From Bacteroidia bacterium (lineage in GTDB: Bacteria > Bacteroidota > Bacteroidia > J057), in the NCBI GenBank assembly GCA_019695295.1, contig JAIBAH010000043.1, positions 1-32,264 on the forward strand: a stretch of 32,264 nt of DNA, written 5' to 3'. Shown one piece after another: positions 1-9,269 of the stretch (the first letter of the stretch is position 1; every line of letters starts with the position of its first letter). The translations under genes and the position numbers were made by a program. The notes beneath the pieces were generated by a model, which saw only the letters and a list, made by a program, of their open reading frames with translations, did not search any database and was not told the origin of the DNA.

Positions 1-1728
1 TCTCCTTTGGGCGGGGCTACTGCGATTCTGGTAGCCGGTACGACTGTAAAAAGAGATTATTATGCACAAATAAACCATAATATCATTCAAACCGGATGGG
101 GGCTGAATGGAATTCAACTTCAAAATGTAATGAAATATCAGTTGGCTGACAATGATATAGAGATGGGAAATAATGCCCTGAATGATTACGGTATATCGGT
201 AGAGGGATGTAATCTGGTTCAAGTGAATTGCAATCATGTACATTATAATACAAACGGGCAGCCTCCCGCTCCGTGCTATGACCCCAATACCGGTACAGTT
301 TTGGCTCCTTTTGATGCGATACATGCAATGCAATCCGTAGAATGTACGTATCACTGCAACACCACCGAAGGAACCTGTAACGGGCTGCGATTCAATATGA
401 ACTGCTCCGGTAGCACGGTAGAAGCCAATGAAATCGGGAATCATGCTACGGGTTTATACCTGGATGCTAACGCTGTAATTGGGGAGCAACCCGTCATCAT
501 TGACCCGAATACGCCTCTTAATGGGAATCGTTGGGTAGGGAGCTATGTTAATGGATGGGGGGCGAGGAATTGGAATGTGAATCCTGCCGGTTCGGTATTT
601 ACCGTAAATAATACGGTGGATGGTTTCCACTTACCGGCTTCTGTCCTCCCTAACTCTGGATGGTTTAACAACAATCTTGCCTTTTTAAATTTTGTAAGCT
701 GTAATCCGGTGGCTTGCGAAGGATATACCGGAAATGAAGTCGGGTTTGGGGAAGGGCAGCGTGCCGTTGCAGAGGGAGAGTTAAATTTCGATACCTATCC
801 ATACGAAAATAATCGGTGGTATGACCGGATATTGTATGAATTGATGGAAAAATATCCGGAACGCTGGGGCGGAGATTCTTTATATCAGGCATTTTATGAT
901 TCGGTGTTGATTACCACCCTTCATCCTTTGGTGGATTTACAGACTGAACGGGAAAATATTACCGAAAATCAGCCGGATTTAACTGAATTATGGTCAGTAT
1001 CAGATTCCCTAACGAGAATGATTGTATATTATGATAGCCTTTTAAGGGTCGTTCCACCTGCGGATACCGCAAATATTGACAGTATTTTGAATGTATTACA
1101 TTCGGAATTAGGAACAATCATTCACAGTATGGAGGTACTTATGCAATCGGCTAACGACACCCGACTTACACAATCGGAATGGCTTGCTGCCCAAAACCTC
1201 TCCTTAACCCTGACAGATACTCATCAGCAGTTTGAGCAAACGGTAAATGACATTTATCTGAATACTTATGCAAGGGGTAATTTCCTGTTGGATTCGATGC
1301 ATAGGGTTACCTTGGAAGAGATAGCGGATTTATGCCCGATAGTAGGAGGACCGGGTGTATTTATGGCTCGGAGTATGCTGTCTGTGTATGGAGTGAGGGT
1401 TTATGAGGATGAAACCACTTGTTTGGGGCAGGGATATACGATGCGGCAAAGCGGCGGACGGTCCGATGAGCCTAAAAAAGCGGAAACCCTAAATACTATC
1501 AGTATTTACCCTAATCCAACTTCAGGGAGTTTTAAAGTGGTCTTATCAGAACCTCTCATATCAGAAACCCCAATGCGAATTTATAATACTGAAATGAAGG
1601 AAGTAGGTAAATTTGAGTTAAAAACTGATTGGAAGGAATATGAAATTCAATTAGAAAAATCCCTTCCGGAAGGCGTATATTTTTATTTTATAGGTTCTCA
1701 CAGAGGAAAAATCATTCTTCAAAAATAA
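1..1728 (+). CDS. T9SS-sorted beta-helix protein, 5' end cut by window edge
   Basis: Probably a cell-surface or secreted protein exported by the type IX secretion system. The reading frame is open from base 1, so the TTG at base 7 is not the real start and the signal peptide lies outside the window. Residues about 1-250 are rich in Asn, Gly and Cys with short turns typical of a right-handed parallel beta-helix (NosD/PbH1-like). The middle (about 280-450) is more helical, with no family recognised. The last ~75 residues are a T9SS type A sorting domain: core ISIYPNPTSGSF, a late EGVYFY strand and terminal KIILQK. The next gene is also a T9SS cargo, separated by a strong hairpin terminator. The sorting domain is clear; the substrate or role is unknown. 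Confidence 0.85.
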   Translation, partial: SPLGGATAILVAGTTVKRDYYAQINHNIIQTGWGLNGIQLQNVMKYQLADNDIEMGNNALNDYGISVEGCNLVQVNCNHVHYNTNGQPPAPCYDPNTGTVLAPFDAIHAMQSVECTYHCNTTEGTCNGLRFNMNCSGSTVEANEIGNHATGLYLDANAVIGEQPVIIDPNTPLNGNRWVGSYVNGWGARNWNVNPAGSVFTVNNTVDGFHLPASVLPNSGWFNNNLAFLNFVSCNPVACEGYTGNEVGFGEGQRAVAEGELNFDTYPYENNRWYDRILYELMEKYPERWGGDSLYQAFYDSVLITTLHPLVDLQTERENITENQPDLTELWSVSDSLTRMIVYYDSLLRVVPPADTANIDSILNVLHSELGTIIHSMEVLMQSANDTRLTQSEWLAAQNLSLTLTDTHQQFEQTVNDIYLNTYARGNFLLDSMHRVTLEEIADLCPIVGGPGVFMARSMLSVYGVRVYEDETTCLGQGYTMRQSGGRSDEPKKAETLNTISIYPNPTSGSFKVVLSEPLISETPMRIYNTEMKEVGKFELKTDWKEYEIQLEKSLPEGVYFYFIGSHRGKIILQK

Positions 1729-1735
1729 AAAATTT

Positions 1736-1773
1736 ATCAAGGGTATCGCTATCAAGAGAGCGATACCCTTGAT
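1736..1773 (+). terminator. Intrinsic terminator after the first gene
   Basis: A perfect 15-bp stem (1736-1750 with 1759-1773) closes an 8-nt loop. It starts 7 bases after the stop codon and runs straight into a short T tract (ttttt, 1773-1777). An A-rich stretch precedes the stem, so it may also work on the other strand. Confidence 0.88.
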
Positions 1774-1791
1774 TTTTAACGTAAATAAAAT

Positions 1792-3246
1792 ATGAAAAGG
1801 ATAATTTTTACAGGAATTCTATGTTTATGTGTATGGTCATTATATTGTCAAAGAATGCACACAAATATTTGGCTATCATCTAATTTGATTAATAATCGCC
1901 TCTCTTTTTATGGGGATACAACCAATATTGATACAATAAGAACTGGAATAAATATATATAATAATTATTCATCTGTGTCGGATTCAATAGGAAACCTATT
2001 AATTTTTAGTGATGGCTTTCATATTTTTAATAAAGAGTATGAAATTATGGAAAACGGAGATAGTCTGTTATTCAACTCGTGGTGGGTATGGGGCATGGTG
2101 CAGTTAGGGAAAACAAATAGAATTATTAATGGCTCGTTGATATTACCCTTTCCTAATCATCCTAATCAGTTCATCATAATGTATGAAACACTAGATGGGT
2201 ATCCTCCCTATGAACGACCATTGGGAGCTTATTATGCGATTGTGGATTTAAATATGAATAATGGAAACGGAAAAGTCATAGAGAAAGACATCAGAATATT
2301 TCAGGATACCTTAGCTCCGGGTACAATCCAAGCAGTGAAGCATGGAAACGGGAAGGATTGGTGGATTCTTGTACCGGAGAATGAAACGAACTGTAGCTAT
2401 ATCATGAAATTAGATGAAACGGGAGTATCGTTAAAACATAAAGCTTGTATGGGAGATATGATGGAGGAGTGGTATCCGGTTGGGGGGCAGTCTGTTTTTT
2501 CGCCGAACGGGAAATGGTATGCAAAAGTAAATGATAAGGAGCAATTAAACCTATATGAGTTTGATCGGTGTAACGGGGAGTTTATCACTTATCAAAAGCT
2601 AACCGTATCAGATGAGTGGTGGTTTGGTGCTTACAGGGACCCTGCATTGGGAGTGAGTTTTTCGCCTAACAGTCGTTATATTTATGTAAGTTGTGGTAAG
2701 GATTTGATACAGATGGATGTAGAATCAACAGATATACAGGGGAGTTTAGCGATTTTAGACACCTTGCCTATTAGTAATTCCTTTAATTACTTTGGTCCAT
2801 CCTGTTTAGCCCCAAATGAAAAAATTTATATCAGTACCGGGAATGAGTATATGCATGTAATAGAAAATCCCGATACCGCTGCTAATTATTCACATATTAG
2901 TTTGTTTAGTGTTCAACTAATGTATCCTCTTGATTTTGCCATCCCCAACTTCGCAAATTACAACCTGGGTGCGCTGCCGGATCCGTGTCCTACGGTGTCG
3001 GTAGAGGAGCCACTGGAGGCAGGTATAAAGGTCTATCCCAATCCCGCCGGGTCGGTGGTGAATGTGGAGATAAAAGCCAGGGGTGTATTTGGAGTGATAG
3101 ATTTGCAGGGGCGGGAAATTCTGAGTCGGGTTCTTACGGAGGAGAAAACCGCAATTTCGGTTGGAGGTCTGGTGGAAGGGGTGTATATTTACAGGATTAA
3201 AACGGATAAAGGAGCGTATTATGGAAAATTGGTTATACAAAGGTAG
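1792..3246 (+). CDS. Secreted beta-propeller-like protein with T9SS sorting domain
   Basis: A complete 484-residue protein. The N-terminus (MKRIIFTGILCLCVWSLYCQ) is a typical signal peptide ending at Cys-Gln. The body has repeated propeller-type strands, most clearly VFSPNGKWYAKV and VSFSPNSRYIYVS (about residues 240-310), like the WD40/PD40 blades of many Bacteroidota cargo proteins. The C-terminal ~75 residues form a T9SS type A sorting domain (IKVYPNPAGSVVNVEI, then GVYIYRI, ending KLVIQR). The ATG lies about 19 bases beyond the upstream terminator. No catalytic residues are recognised; a binding or adhesion role is inferred only from the fold. Confidence 0.85.
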   Translation: MKRIIFTGILCLCVWSLYCQRMHTNIWLSSNLINNRLSFYGDTTNIDTIRTGINIYNNYSSVSDSIGNLLIFSDGFHIFNKEYEIMENGDSLLFNSWWVWGMVQLGKTNRIINGSLILPFPNHPNQFIIMYETLDGYPPYERPLGAYYAIVDLNMNNGNGKVIEKDIRIFQDTLAPGTIQAVKHGNGKDWWILVPENETNCSYIMKLDETGVSLKHKACMGDMMEEWYPVGGQSVFSPNGKWYAKVNDKEQLNLYEFDRCNGEFITYQKLTVSDEWWFGAYRDPALGVSFSPNSRYIYVSCGKDLIQMDVESTDIQGSLAILDTLPISNSFNYFGPSCLAPNEKIYISTGNEYMHVIENPDTAANYSHISLFSVQLMYPLDFAIPNFANYNLGALPDPCPTVSVEEPLEAGIKVYPNPAGSVVNVEIKARGVFGVIDLQGREILSRVLTEEKTAISVGGLVEGVYIYRIKTDKGAYYGKLVIQR

Positions 3247-3262
3247 GGGGAATGGGGGGAAT

Positions 3263-3376
3263 TCTGTTTTGGGTGGCGGAAATCCGGTGGGTTGTGGAAA
3301 CCCAACGGGTTTGTGGGTTTATCCTGTTTTGGGTGATGGAAACCCGTTGGGTATTGGAAACCCAATGGGTTTTGGG
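3263..3376 (+). repeat. 60-bp tandem repeat, about 1.9 copies, G-rich
   Basis: Copy 1 (3263-3322) and copy 2 (3323-3376) align at exactly 60 bp, both opening with ctgttttgggtg. Each copy has nested inverted pieces such as aacccaacgggtt and aacccaatgggtt. It begins 16 bases after the stop of the preceding gene. Short open frames cross it in more than one frame, as expected when the period is a multiple of three, but none resembles a protein. Confidence 0.8.
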
Positions 3377-3720
3377 GAAAAAGTGGCGTTCAAACTGGAA
3401 AACTCCTCTTATAAATTCTGTTAAGGGGATGGCTTATGTGACTACAAGTATGGATTTAAAGTTAAATTGAGCGTTTTCATTTTTTGATTGCTTGTTTCTG
3501 AGCCGACAGACATATTGTAGTCATGATATTTCTGATCAAAAGGGAATAATAAGCACTCAGCCTCCATTTTTTCGCGTTGAATCTTCTCAGGAATTTATCT
3601 TTTTTACTACGAAATCAACATTTAAAGAAGCTCTGATGTTTTTTCATATCAAAGCAAGCAAGTTATATTTTCCGAAAAACAGGAAAAAACAGGGTATTTT
3701 TCCAAAAGTACAACCGTTTT

Positions 3721-3752
3721 TTGTCCGAATTCAAAAATTCTCTCTATCTTCG
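3721..3752 (+). promoter_or_regulatory. Bacteroidota-type promoter for the YfhO-like gene
   Basis: TTG at 3721-3723 (in a T run), a 21-nt spacer, then TATCTTCG at 3745-3752, which fits TAnnTTYG. Transcription would begin near 3758, about 33 nt before the ATG at 3791. The rest of 3430-3720 is AT-rich DNA with no gene I can support. Confidence 0.65.
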
Positions 3753-3790
3753 TAACCGATTTCACATTTTCTATTTTTAACAGTAAAATC

Positions 3791-6379
3791 ATGTCAAAAC
3801 AAAAAACAAACGTTGCTCATACTACTGCCAAATCTGCTGCTGCTACTTCTTCCCTTCCTTCCTGGGTATTACCCCTGGCTTTACCTGTATTGTTCCTGAT
3901 GCTGATGGGGTTGTATTTTGCAGGTCCGCTTACCGAAAGCAAAACGATTTATCAGCATGATATTGTACAGAACAGAGGAATGGGAAAAGAGTTGAATACA
4001 TACCGGGAACAAACCGGAAAAGAAGCACTCTGGACAGACGCAATGTTTGGAGGAATGCCCACTTATCAGATTTCATTATTGTTTCCCAACAATCTTTTTA
4101 CCAAAACAGAAAAAATCGTCACTTTTGGGATGCAAAGCCCCTACAAACAAATATGGATGTTGTTTTTGGGCTTTTTTGTACTGCTTCTGGTGTGCAGGGT
4201 AAATCCCTGGCTTAGCTTTATCGGTGCTACCGCCTTTGCATTTTCCTCCTATTTCTTTATAATACTACAGGCCGGGCACAACACCAAAGCCATGGCCGCT
4301 GCCCTGATTGCCCCGATTGTAGCGGGTACGATTCTGGCTTACCGGGGTAAAATCATGTCGGGAGTTGCACTCACCTTGCTGGCACTCGCACTTCAGATTA
4401 ATGCCAATCACATTCAGGTTACCTATTATATGGGTATTATCCTGATTGGAATCGCTGTAGCGGCACTGATAGAAGCCGTGATGAATAAACCGGAAAATAA
4501 TTTCTTTGATCATATCACTCCCAAGCGTTTCGGGCTTGCGTCTGCTGCCCTTCTTCTGGCTGCGGGCCTTGCGGTACTGCCGAACGTATCCCGTCTATGG
4601 ACTACCTACGAATATACGGAAGTTACGATGCGGGGAAAAAGTGAACTTTCCACTGCCTATAATAAAAAAGGCGGACTCGACAAAGAATATGCACTAAGAT
4701 GGAGCTACGGAATCATGGAAACGTTTAACCTTATGATTCCCAATCTTTACGGAGGCGGAACAGGTTCATCCAAATCTCAGGCTCCTGAAACTTACGACTG
4801 GCTGGTAAAAAATTACGGAGGAAAAGTCAAAGCGGATGAAGTGATTAAACAGGTGCCTGCCTACTGGGGAGATCAGCCTTTCACTTCCGGACCTACCTAT
4901 ATCGGAGCAGGAATCGTGTTTTTATTTATCTTCTCATTAGTACTGGGATTTCATAAGTTTCAGAACGGATGGGGTTACGGAAAAGTGTTTGCAGGGAGTA
5001 TGCTGGGCGTTTCCATTCTGGCGATTATGCTGGCCTGGGGACGTAATTTCTCTCCCCTTACCGATTTGTTTTTTGACCATATGCCCATGTACAATAAGTT
5101 CAGGGCAGTAGCAATGATTCTGATGATTGTACAGTTTATGATGCCTTTTATGGGAGTGCTCGCAATCAGCGAAATCCTCAAAAGACAAGACGCAAAGGAA
5201 GAAATCCTCAAGGCACTGAAAACCGCTCTGATTATTTCCGGCGGGATTATTCTGCTGGTTCTGCTTGCCGGTATTTCGACTTTTACTTTTGAAGGAGCAG
5301 AAGATGATAAAATAGGCGCATTGAAGTCTGTTTTGATTAAAGACCGTCAGGGTATGTTTTATACTGATACATTCCGGGCATTGTTTTTCATTCTCGGTTG
5401 CGGTGGAGCAATCTGGCTGGCACTTGCCGGAAAAATCAAAAATACGGTGATGTATATTATTTTGGGGGGATTGATTATTCTGGATTTATGGTCTGTAAAC
5501 AAACGTTATCTGAATGATGGTGACTTTATTCCCAAAACGCAGTATCAAGCAGAAATCTCCGCTAAATCCGCAGCAGATGAGTTTATTCTTCAGGATAAAT
5601 CCCACCACAGGGTATTAAATATCGCTACTAATACTTTCAATGACGCACTCACTTCCTATTATCATAAATCAGTAGGCGGTTATCATCCTGCCAAAATGCG
5701 CAGATATCAGGATTTGATTGAGGCCGGAATTCAGCCGGAAACCCAAAAATTAGTGGAAAAATTACAGAAAGGGGCGAGTGACTCTACGATTCGTTCTGCT
5801 TTTGGAGCTTCTCCTGTACTGAATATGCTCAATACAAAGTATGTGATTTATGAGGAAAAAAGTCGCCCGCTGGTAAATCCTGTTGCTTTGGGCAATGCAT
5901 GGTTTGTCTCAGAAATAAAGGTCGCTCAATCTGCGGATGATGAGTTAAAGACAGTAACCGGAGTCAATACTGCGAATACTGCTGTAATCGGTCCTGACTT
6001 TGCCGCTCAGGTAAGTGGATTTACCCCTGTCAGAGATTCATCTTCCCGTATTAAATTACTGGAATATCAGCCCAATGGAGTGAAATATGAATCTCAGAAC
6101 GCGCAGGAAGGACTTGCTGTTTTTTCTGAAATCTATTATGACAAAGGCTGGAAATCCTTTATAGATGGAAAAGAAGTGCCTCACTTCCGTGCGGATTGGG
6201 TGCTTCGCGGAATGAGAATCCCTGCCGGAAAACATACTATTGAGTTTAAGTTTGAGCCGGAGTCCTATTATAAAGGCGAGTCCTATGCTTTAATGGGCTC
6301 TATTCTGGTACTACTGCTTATCGCAGGTTTACTTGCGGGTGAGTACTGGATGGGTAAAAAGAAAGGGACTGCAGCCTGA
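3791..6379 (+). CDS. YfhO-family polytopic membrane protein (GT-C-like)
   Basis: An 862-residue integral membrane protein. A Ser/Ala-rich N-terminus leads into a first membrane segment at about 24-46, followed by an extracytoplasmic loop with YQHDIVQNRGMGKE (54-67) and WTDAMFGGMPTYQ (81-93), the hallmark of the Bacteroidota YfhO-like family. Many hydrophobic helices follow to about residue 590, then a soluble C-terminal part (about 600-830) and a last membrane helix near 835-855. By family it is related to GT-C glycosyltransferases that use lipid-linked sugars for envelope glycoconjugates; the donor and acceptor cannot be read here. Length is normal. It has its own upstream promoter, and a hairpin follows at 6388. 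Confidence 0.85.
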   Translation: MSKQKTNVAHTTAKSAAATSSLPSWVLPLALPVLFLMLMGLYFAGPLTESKTIYQHDIVQNRGMGKELNTYREQTGKEALWTDAMFGGMPTYQISLLFPNNLFTKTEKIVTFGMQSPYKQIWMLFLGFFVLLLVCRVNPWLSFIGATAFAFSSYFFIILQAGHNTKAMAAALIAPIVAGTILAYRGKIMSGVALTLLALALQINANHIQVTYYMGIILIGIAVAALIEAVMNKPENNFFDHITPKRFGLASAALLLAAGLAVLPNVSRLWTTYEYTEVTMRGKSELSTAYNKKGGLDKEYALRWSYGIMETFNLMIPNLYGGGTGSSKSQAPETYDWLVKNYGGKVKADEVIKQVPAYWGDQPFTSGPTYIGAGIVFLFIFSLVLGFHKFQNGWGYGKVFAGSMLGVSILAIMLAWGRNFSPLTDLFFDHMPMYNKFRAVAMILMIVQFMMPFMGVLAISEILKRQDAKEEILKALKTALIISGGIILLVLLAGISTFTFEGAEDDKIGALKSVLIKDRQGMFYTDTFRALFFILGCGGAIWLALAGKIKNTVMYIILGGLIILDLWSVNKRYLNDGDFIPKTQYQAEISAKSAADEFILQDKSHHRVLNIATNTFNDALTSYYHKSVGGYHPAKMRRYQDLIEAGIQPETQKLVEKLQKGASDSTIRSAFGASPVLNMLNTKYVIYEEKSRPLVNPVALGNAWFVSEIKVAQSADDELKTVTGVNTANTAVIGPDFAAQVSGFTPVRDSSSRIKLLEYQPNGVKYESQNAQEGLAVFSEIYYDKGWKSFIDGKEVPHFRADWVLRGMRIPAGKHTIEFKFEPESYYKGESYALMGSILVLLLIAGLLAGEYWMGKKKGTAA

Positions 6380-6387
6380 TTTTTTTT

Positions 6388-6425
6388 TCTCTGTAAAGCA
6401 GGGTTTAAACTCTGCTTTACAGAGA
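6388..6425. other. Perfect stem-loop after the YfhO-like gene
   Basis: A 14-bp perfect stem (6388-6401 with 6412-6425) around a 10-nt loop. The T run precedes the stem on the plus strand and no T tract follows it, so it is not a textbook terminator on either strand. It may still end transcription or protect the 3' end of the upstream mRNA. Confidence 0.6.
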
Positions 6426-6567
6426 ACACGAAAACACAAGCCCGATTTTTTATTTGCTTCATGACGGACAAGCATACTACTTTCATTAAGCCCGACCGGA
6501 AAACACACAATATTGGGTAAAATGTTGGATTTTGAAAATGTCCTGATTTTAACAATGACTGATTAGG

Positions 6568-7818
6568 ATGGATTTAAGGAAACCTGTTTCTTTACTGCGG
6601 AAATACACAGGACTCATCCTGATTAATATCAGCGTTTTCCTGGTTTTATCCGAAATAGTCCTGCGTCTGTTTCCTTCAAAATATACAGAACTAAAATCGA
6701 ATTATCAATATCAGAGTGATTCCGTTACGGGTTATGTCCCCCGACCCGGCAATGATTCGGTTTACAATCTCTATTGCCTTCAGAACCGGCACGTTCGTAC
6801 GAATACTAAGGGGTTTCGGGGAAAGGAATGGGAGGGGAAAAAGGACAAGAAAATCGCTTTGCTGGGGGACTCCTTTTTACATGCGCTTACGATTCCGGAG
6901 GATATGCATACATCCACCCTGCTCTCATCCCTTACTCATGCCGAAATCTGGAACGGAGGAGTAAGCGGCTATGGTACCTATCAGGAATTGCTGCTGTGGA
7001 AAAGCAGGATGAAAGCCCTGAAGCCGGATATTACGATTGTGTTTTTTTTCGCTGAAAATGACATTCAGAACAATCATTGTACTCTCTGCCGGGGAGAAGG
7101 GCAGATTTACAATGCCTGCTGTGAAGTAAAAAACGGAGCAATACTCCCCAAAAATGACTTTCTGGTCCGGAACACTGATCTTACTCCTTTCAAAAAGTGG
7201 CTGGGGAAGCATTGCTATACCTACAAGCTGTTCAAGAATCTCAGAAACTATCAGCAATATTATCCGGCTACAAAGGATATTTTCCGGAAAGAAAGTTTTG
7301 CCTACAATGTATATCGCCCCGGATACAGTCAGATCTGGGAAGAAGGCTGGAAGGTTACGGAATGGGCTTTACGTGAGCTCAAAAAAGAATGTGACGAAGT
7401 TGGCAGCAAATTACTCATTGTCAATATTCCGGGAATGCTCCCAATTTCAAACGACTGGCATTCAGAACTCAAGTCGCAGATTGGAACGGATACCCCGCCT
7501 GAAGGCTTTGACCTCAATTATCCGGTAGAAAGAATGCGTATTATTACACAGTCGGCGGGTATTGCTTTTCTGGATTTGCTTCCTTCCTTTACAGAATACC
7601 GGGATAAACATCATCTCGAAAACCCTCTGTTCGGGTGGTGCTGCGATTCTCACTGGAACCCCCTTGGGCACCGCCTCTCGGCAGAAACGATTTACCACTA
7701 CCTCCTGAAATCCGGATGGACAGCAGGAGAACCCCTCCCTCCGATGCCTGCCCCTCAGGAAGTACTTGGGAAAAAGTTGTATGAGGAGATTTATGGCTGT
7801 AAGAGGATTCGGTTTTGA
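6568..7818 (+). CDS. Membrane-anchored SGNH/GDSL hydrolase
   Basis: A 416-residue protein with one N-terminal membrane segment (about 14-34) and an extracytoplasmic SGNH-hydrolase domain. The blocks appear in order: LLGDSF (98-103, nucleophile Ser102), a Gly-rich block II NGGVSGYGTYQ (129-139), AEND (162-165, oxyanion Asn164) and DSHWNPLGH (360-368, Asp360/His362). SGNH enzymes are esterases or acyl/acetyl transferases; related membrane-anchored forms act on acetylated surface polysaccharides, but the substrate here is unknown. It lies 188 bp after the YfhO-like gene on the same strand, so a joint envelope-glycan role is possible but not shown. The ATG at 6568 is the first in frame before the membrane helix. 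Confidence 0.82.
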   Translation: MDLRKPVSLLRKYTGLILINISVFLVLSEIVLRLFPSKYTELKSNYQYQSDSVTGYVPRPGNDSVYNLYCLQNRHVRTNTKGFRGKEWEGKKDKKIALLGDSFLHALTIPEDMHTSTLLSSLTHAEIWNGGVSGYGTYQELLLWKSRMKALKPDITIVFFFAENDIQNNHCTLCRGEGQIYNACCEVKNGAILPKNDFLVRNTDLTPFKKWLGKHCYTYKLFKNLRNYQQYYPATKDIFRKESFAYNVYRPGYSQIWEEGWKVTEWALRELKKECDEVGSKLLIVNIPGMLPISNDWHSELKSQIGTDTPPEGFDLNYPVERMRIITQSAGIAFLDLLPSFTEYRDKHHLENPLFGWCCDSHWNPLGHRLSAETIYHYLLKSGWTAGEPLPPMPAPQEVLGKKLYEEIYGCKRIRF

Positions 7819-7854
7819 TAACTGAGAAAGGGTGATTTTTTCAGGAGGGGCTAC

Positions 7855-8106
7855 TCAAAGCAGATTCATTTTCTCTGACGCAATTATGGAATCTATAAAA
7901 TCATTTATATACTGTTCTTTTAATTCCTGATATTTTTTTCTGTCCTGATTCGCTTTTTCTGCCATTTCATATTTCATTTTCTGGTATTTTATTCTTGCCC
8001 ATTCTGGGGTTGTATCAAAATGACTCCTCACCCGGTATTGCTTCGTTAAGTTCTGTTTTAGACACTGCAAAAATACCGTTTTTTCTCCATTAGGATTATG
8101 CGGCAA
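7855..8106 (-). CDS. Small charged helical protein, uncertain gene
   Basis: An 83-codon frame, 31 bp downstream of and on the same strand as the metallopeptidase-like gene. The second half is rich in Lys, Glu and Gln with a coiled-coil look (for example MKYEMAEKANQDRKKYQELK) and reads like real protein. The only possible full-length start is TTG at 8106, directly after an in-frame stop, and TTG starts are rare in this group. The first ATG is about 43 codons in. It may be a short real gene, or the tail of a gene that lost its front. No family recognised. Confidence 0.4.
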   Translation of the reverse strand: MPHNPNGEKTVFLQCLKQNLTKQYRVRSHFDTTPEWARIKYQKMKYEMAEKANQDRKKYQELKEQYINDFIDSIIASEKMNLL

Positions 8107-8137
8107 AGCGTACTCTTACCGGATTGTGTATTCGTTT

Positions 8138-8896
8138 TTACTTTTGTTTCCCGTACCAATCCAGCATTTCTTTTTCTACTATTTGCCTGCCCGTGGTATC
8201 AGAAAGCAGTTTTTCGTAACTCATTTTCTGAATGTCCATACAAAACTGAACCAATATCCAGCCTTCGTAATACACTCTCGGAGAAATGGTATTGTCTGAC
8301 AACAGAACTTCCCAGTTATTTTTATCTGAGGCATTCAGTAGTTCAATATTTTTCAAAAGGTCTTGATTATCCACACTTTTTCTGGAGATATATTCTGCAT
8401 AACCTTCCCATTTCCAGTTTGGGATACTGGCAACGGGTTTCGATTTCCATAAGCCCAGTTTATCAAATTGCAGGCAATGTATCATCTCGTGAGCCAGCAG
8501 TTGGGTCAGATTCCACCTGTAGCCATTTAATTCCACCTCATTATTTTTGTAGCTGGCGTTTCCCTGCATTACTACTTTGTCATAGAAACCCCATGCAAAA
8601 GCCCGTCCCCTCAATACCCGAATCATATCCGGATAGCCTGAACCATCATTGAGACATACATCAAGGCGCAGCTCAGGGTTGTAAAATTCACTGGACTTCA
8701 AAAGTTCATTCGCCTGATCCAACTGCGTCAGGAATATCGGGTCAAGGGCATTATTATGAAAAACAGTAAAATGATTATGCGTCGTTTTATGAGCATAAGT
8801 CAAAGACGGATTCAGAATAACCAAAAGCAGAATTCCTGCAAAAAACAGCATTAGAACCATCAGGCGAAACATCCATATTTTAATCTTTCGTTTCAT
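8138..8896 (-). CDS. Membrane-anchored zinc-metallopeptidase-like protein
   Basis: A 252-residue protein with a basic N-terminus and one membrane segment (about 8-28), so the rest lies outside the inner membrane. LLAHEMIHCLQ (133-143) contains HExxH, the zinc site of gluzincin-type peptidases. WKWEGYAEYIS (161-171), about 25 residues later, offers Glu164 or Glu168 as third ligand, in the ExxxE/EGxAEY form of peptidase MA-like families. The spacing fits an active fold, but no named family is recognised. A good promoter lies 115-145 bases upstream. A 184-codon open frame on the opposite strand is only its shadow. Confidence 0.72.
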   Translation of the reverse strand: MKRKIKIWMFRLMVLMLFFAGILLLVILNPSLTYAHKTTHNHFTVFHNNALDPIFLTQLDQANELLKSSEFYNPELRLDVCLNDGSGYPDMIRVLRGRAFAWGFYDKVVMQGNASYKNNEVELNGYRWNLTQLLAHEMIHCLQFDKLGLWKSKPVASIPNWKWEGYAEYISRKSVDNQDLLKNIELLNASDKNNWEVLLSDNTISPRVYYEGWILVQFCMDIQKMSYEKLLSDTTGRQIVEKEMLDWYGKQK

Positions 8897-9010
8897 ATTT
8901 TTATTGATTATCTGCTGAAATATTCGATAAAAGGCGCAATGAAAAGCGTACTTTTGCTCTTTTTATGTGTGGAAGTAAAACACCAGTTTCATGCTCTCCC
9001 TGTGCATGTG

Positions 9011-9040
9011 CAAATGTAGTAAGAATTAATGAAAAAGCAA
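9011..9040 (-). promoter_or_regulatory. Promoter for the metallopeptidase-like gene
   Basis: Read on the minus strand: TTG (9040-9038), 19 nt, then TACATTTG (9018-9011), an exact fit to the Bacteroidota consensus with ideal spacing. Transcription would begin near 9005, giving a leader of about 108 nt. The rest of the 8897-9206 gap shows nothing else that I can support. Confidence 0.7.
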
Positions 9041-9206
9041 TGACAAGTCTTTAAATGTAAAAATTATAACAATCAGTTTTTGTGTAAATATTCTTTTCGC
9101 CCTTGTTTGTGTTTAAGCCAGGCAACACCAACAAGAATGTGCGAAGTATATATATTTAATAATCAACACCCTTAAAAGTTTTTTAATCCATAATTCACGT
9201 TAAATT

Positions 9207-9240
9207 AAGAAAGACCGCCCTGAAAAGAGCAGTCTTTCTT
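9207..9240 (-). terminator. Hairpin terminator after the GloVer-repeat gene
   Basis: A 12-bp stem with one G-T pair (9207-9218 with 9229-9240) around a 10-nt loop, 29 bases past the stop codon of the minus-strand gene. The stem ends in a T-rich arm, followed by AATTT on the minus strand. It is less canonical than the terminators at 1736 and 16202. Confidence 0.6.
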
Positions 9241-9269
9241 GTTTATTTATCCTATTCAGAAATAAAGGA

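Noticed and set aside
3161-3470. Two overlapping frames in the 60-bp repeat
   Set aside because: One begins inside the upstream gene and both depend on the repeat period; composition is not protein-like.
3492-3755. 87-codon plus-strand frame before the YfhO-like gene
   Set aside because: No family features, low-complexity AT-rich composition, and it overlaps the promoter at 3721-3752.
8098-8652. 184-codon plus-strand frame
   Set aside because: Lies wholly opposite the metallopeptidase-like gene, which has HExxH, a membrane anchor and its own promoter.
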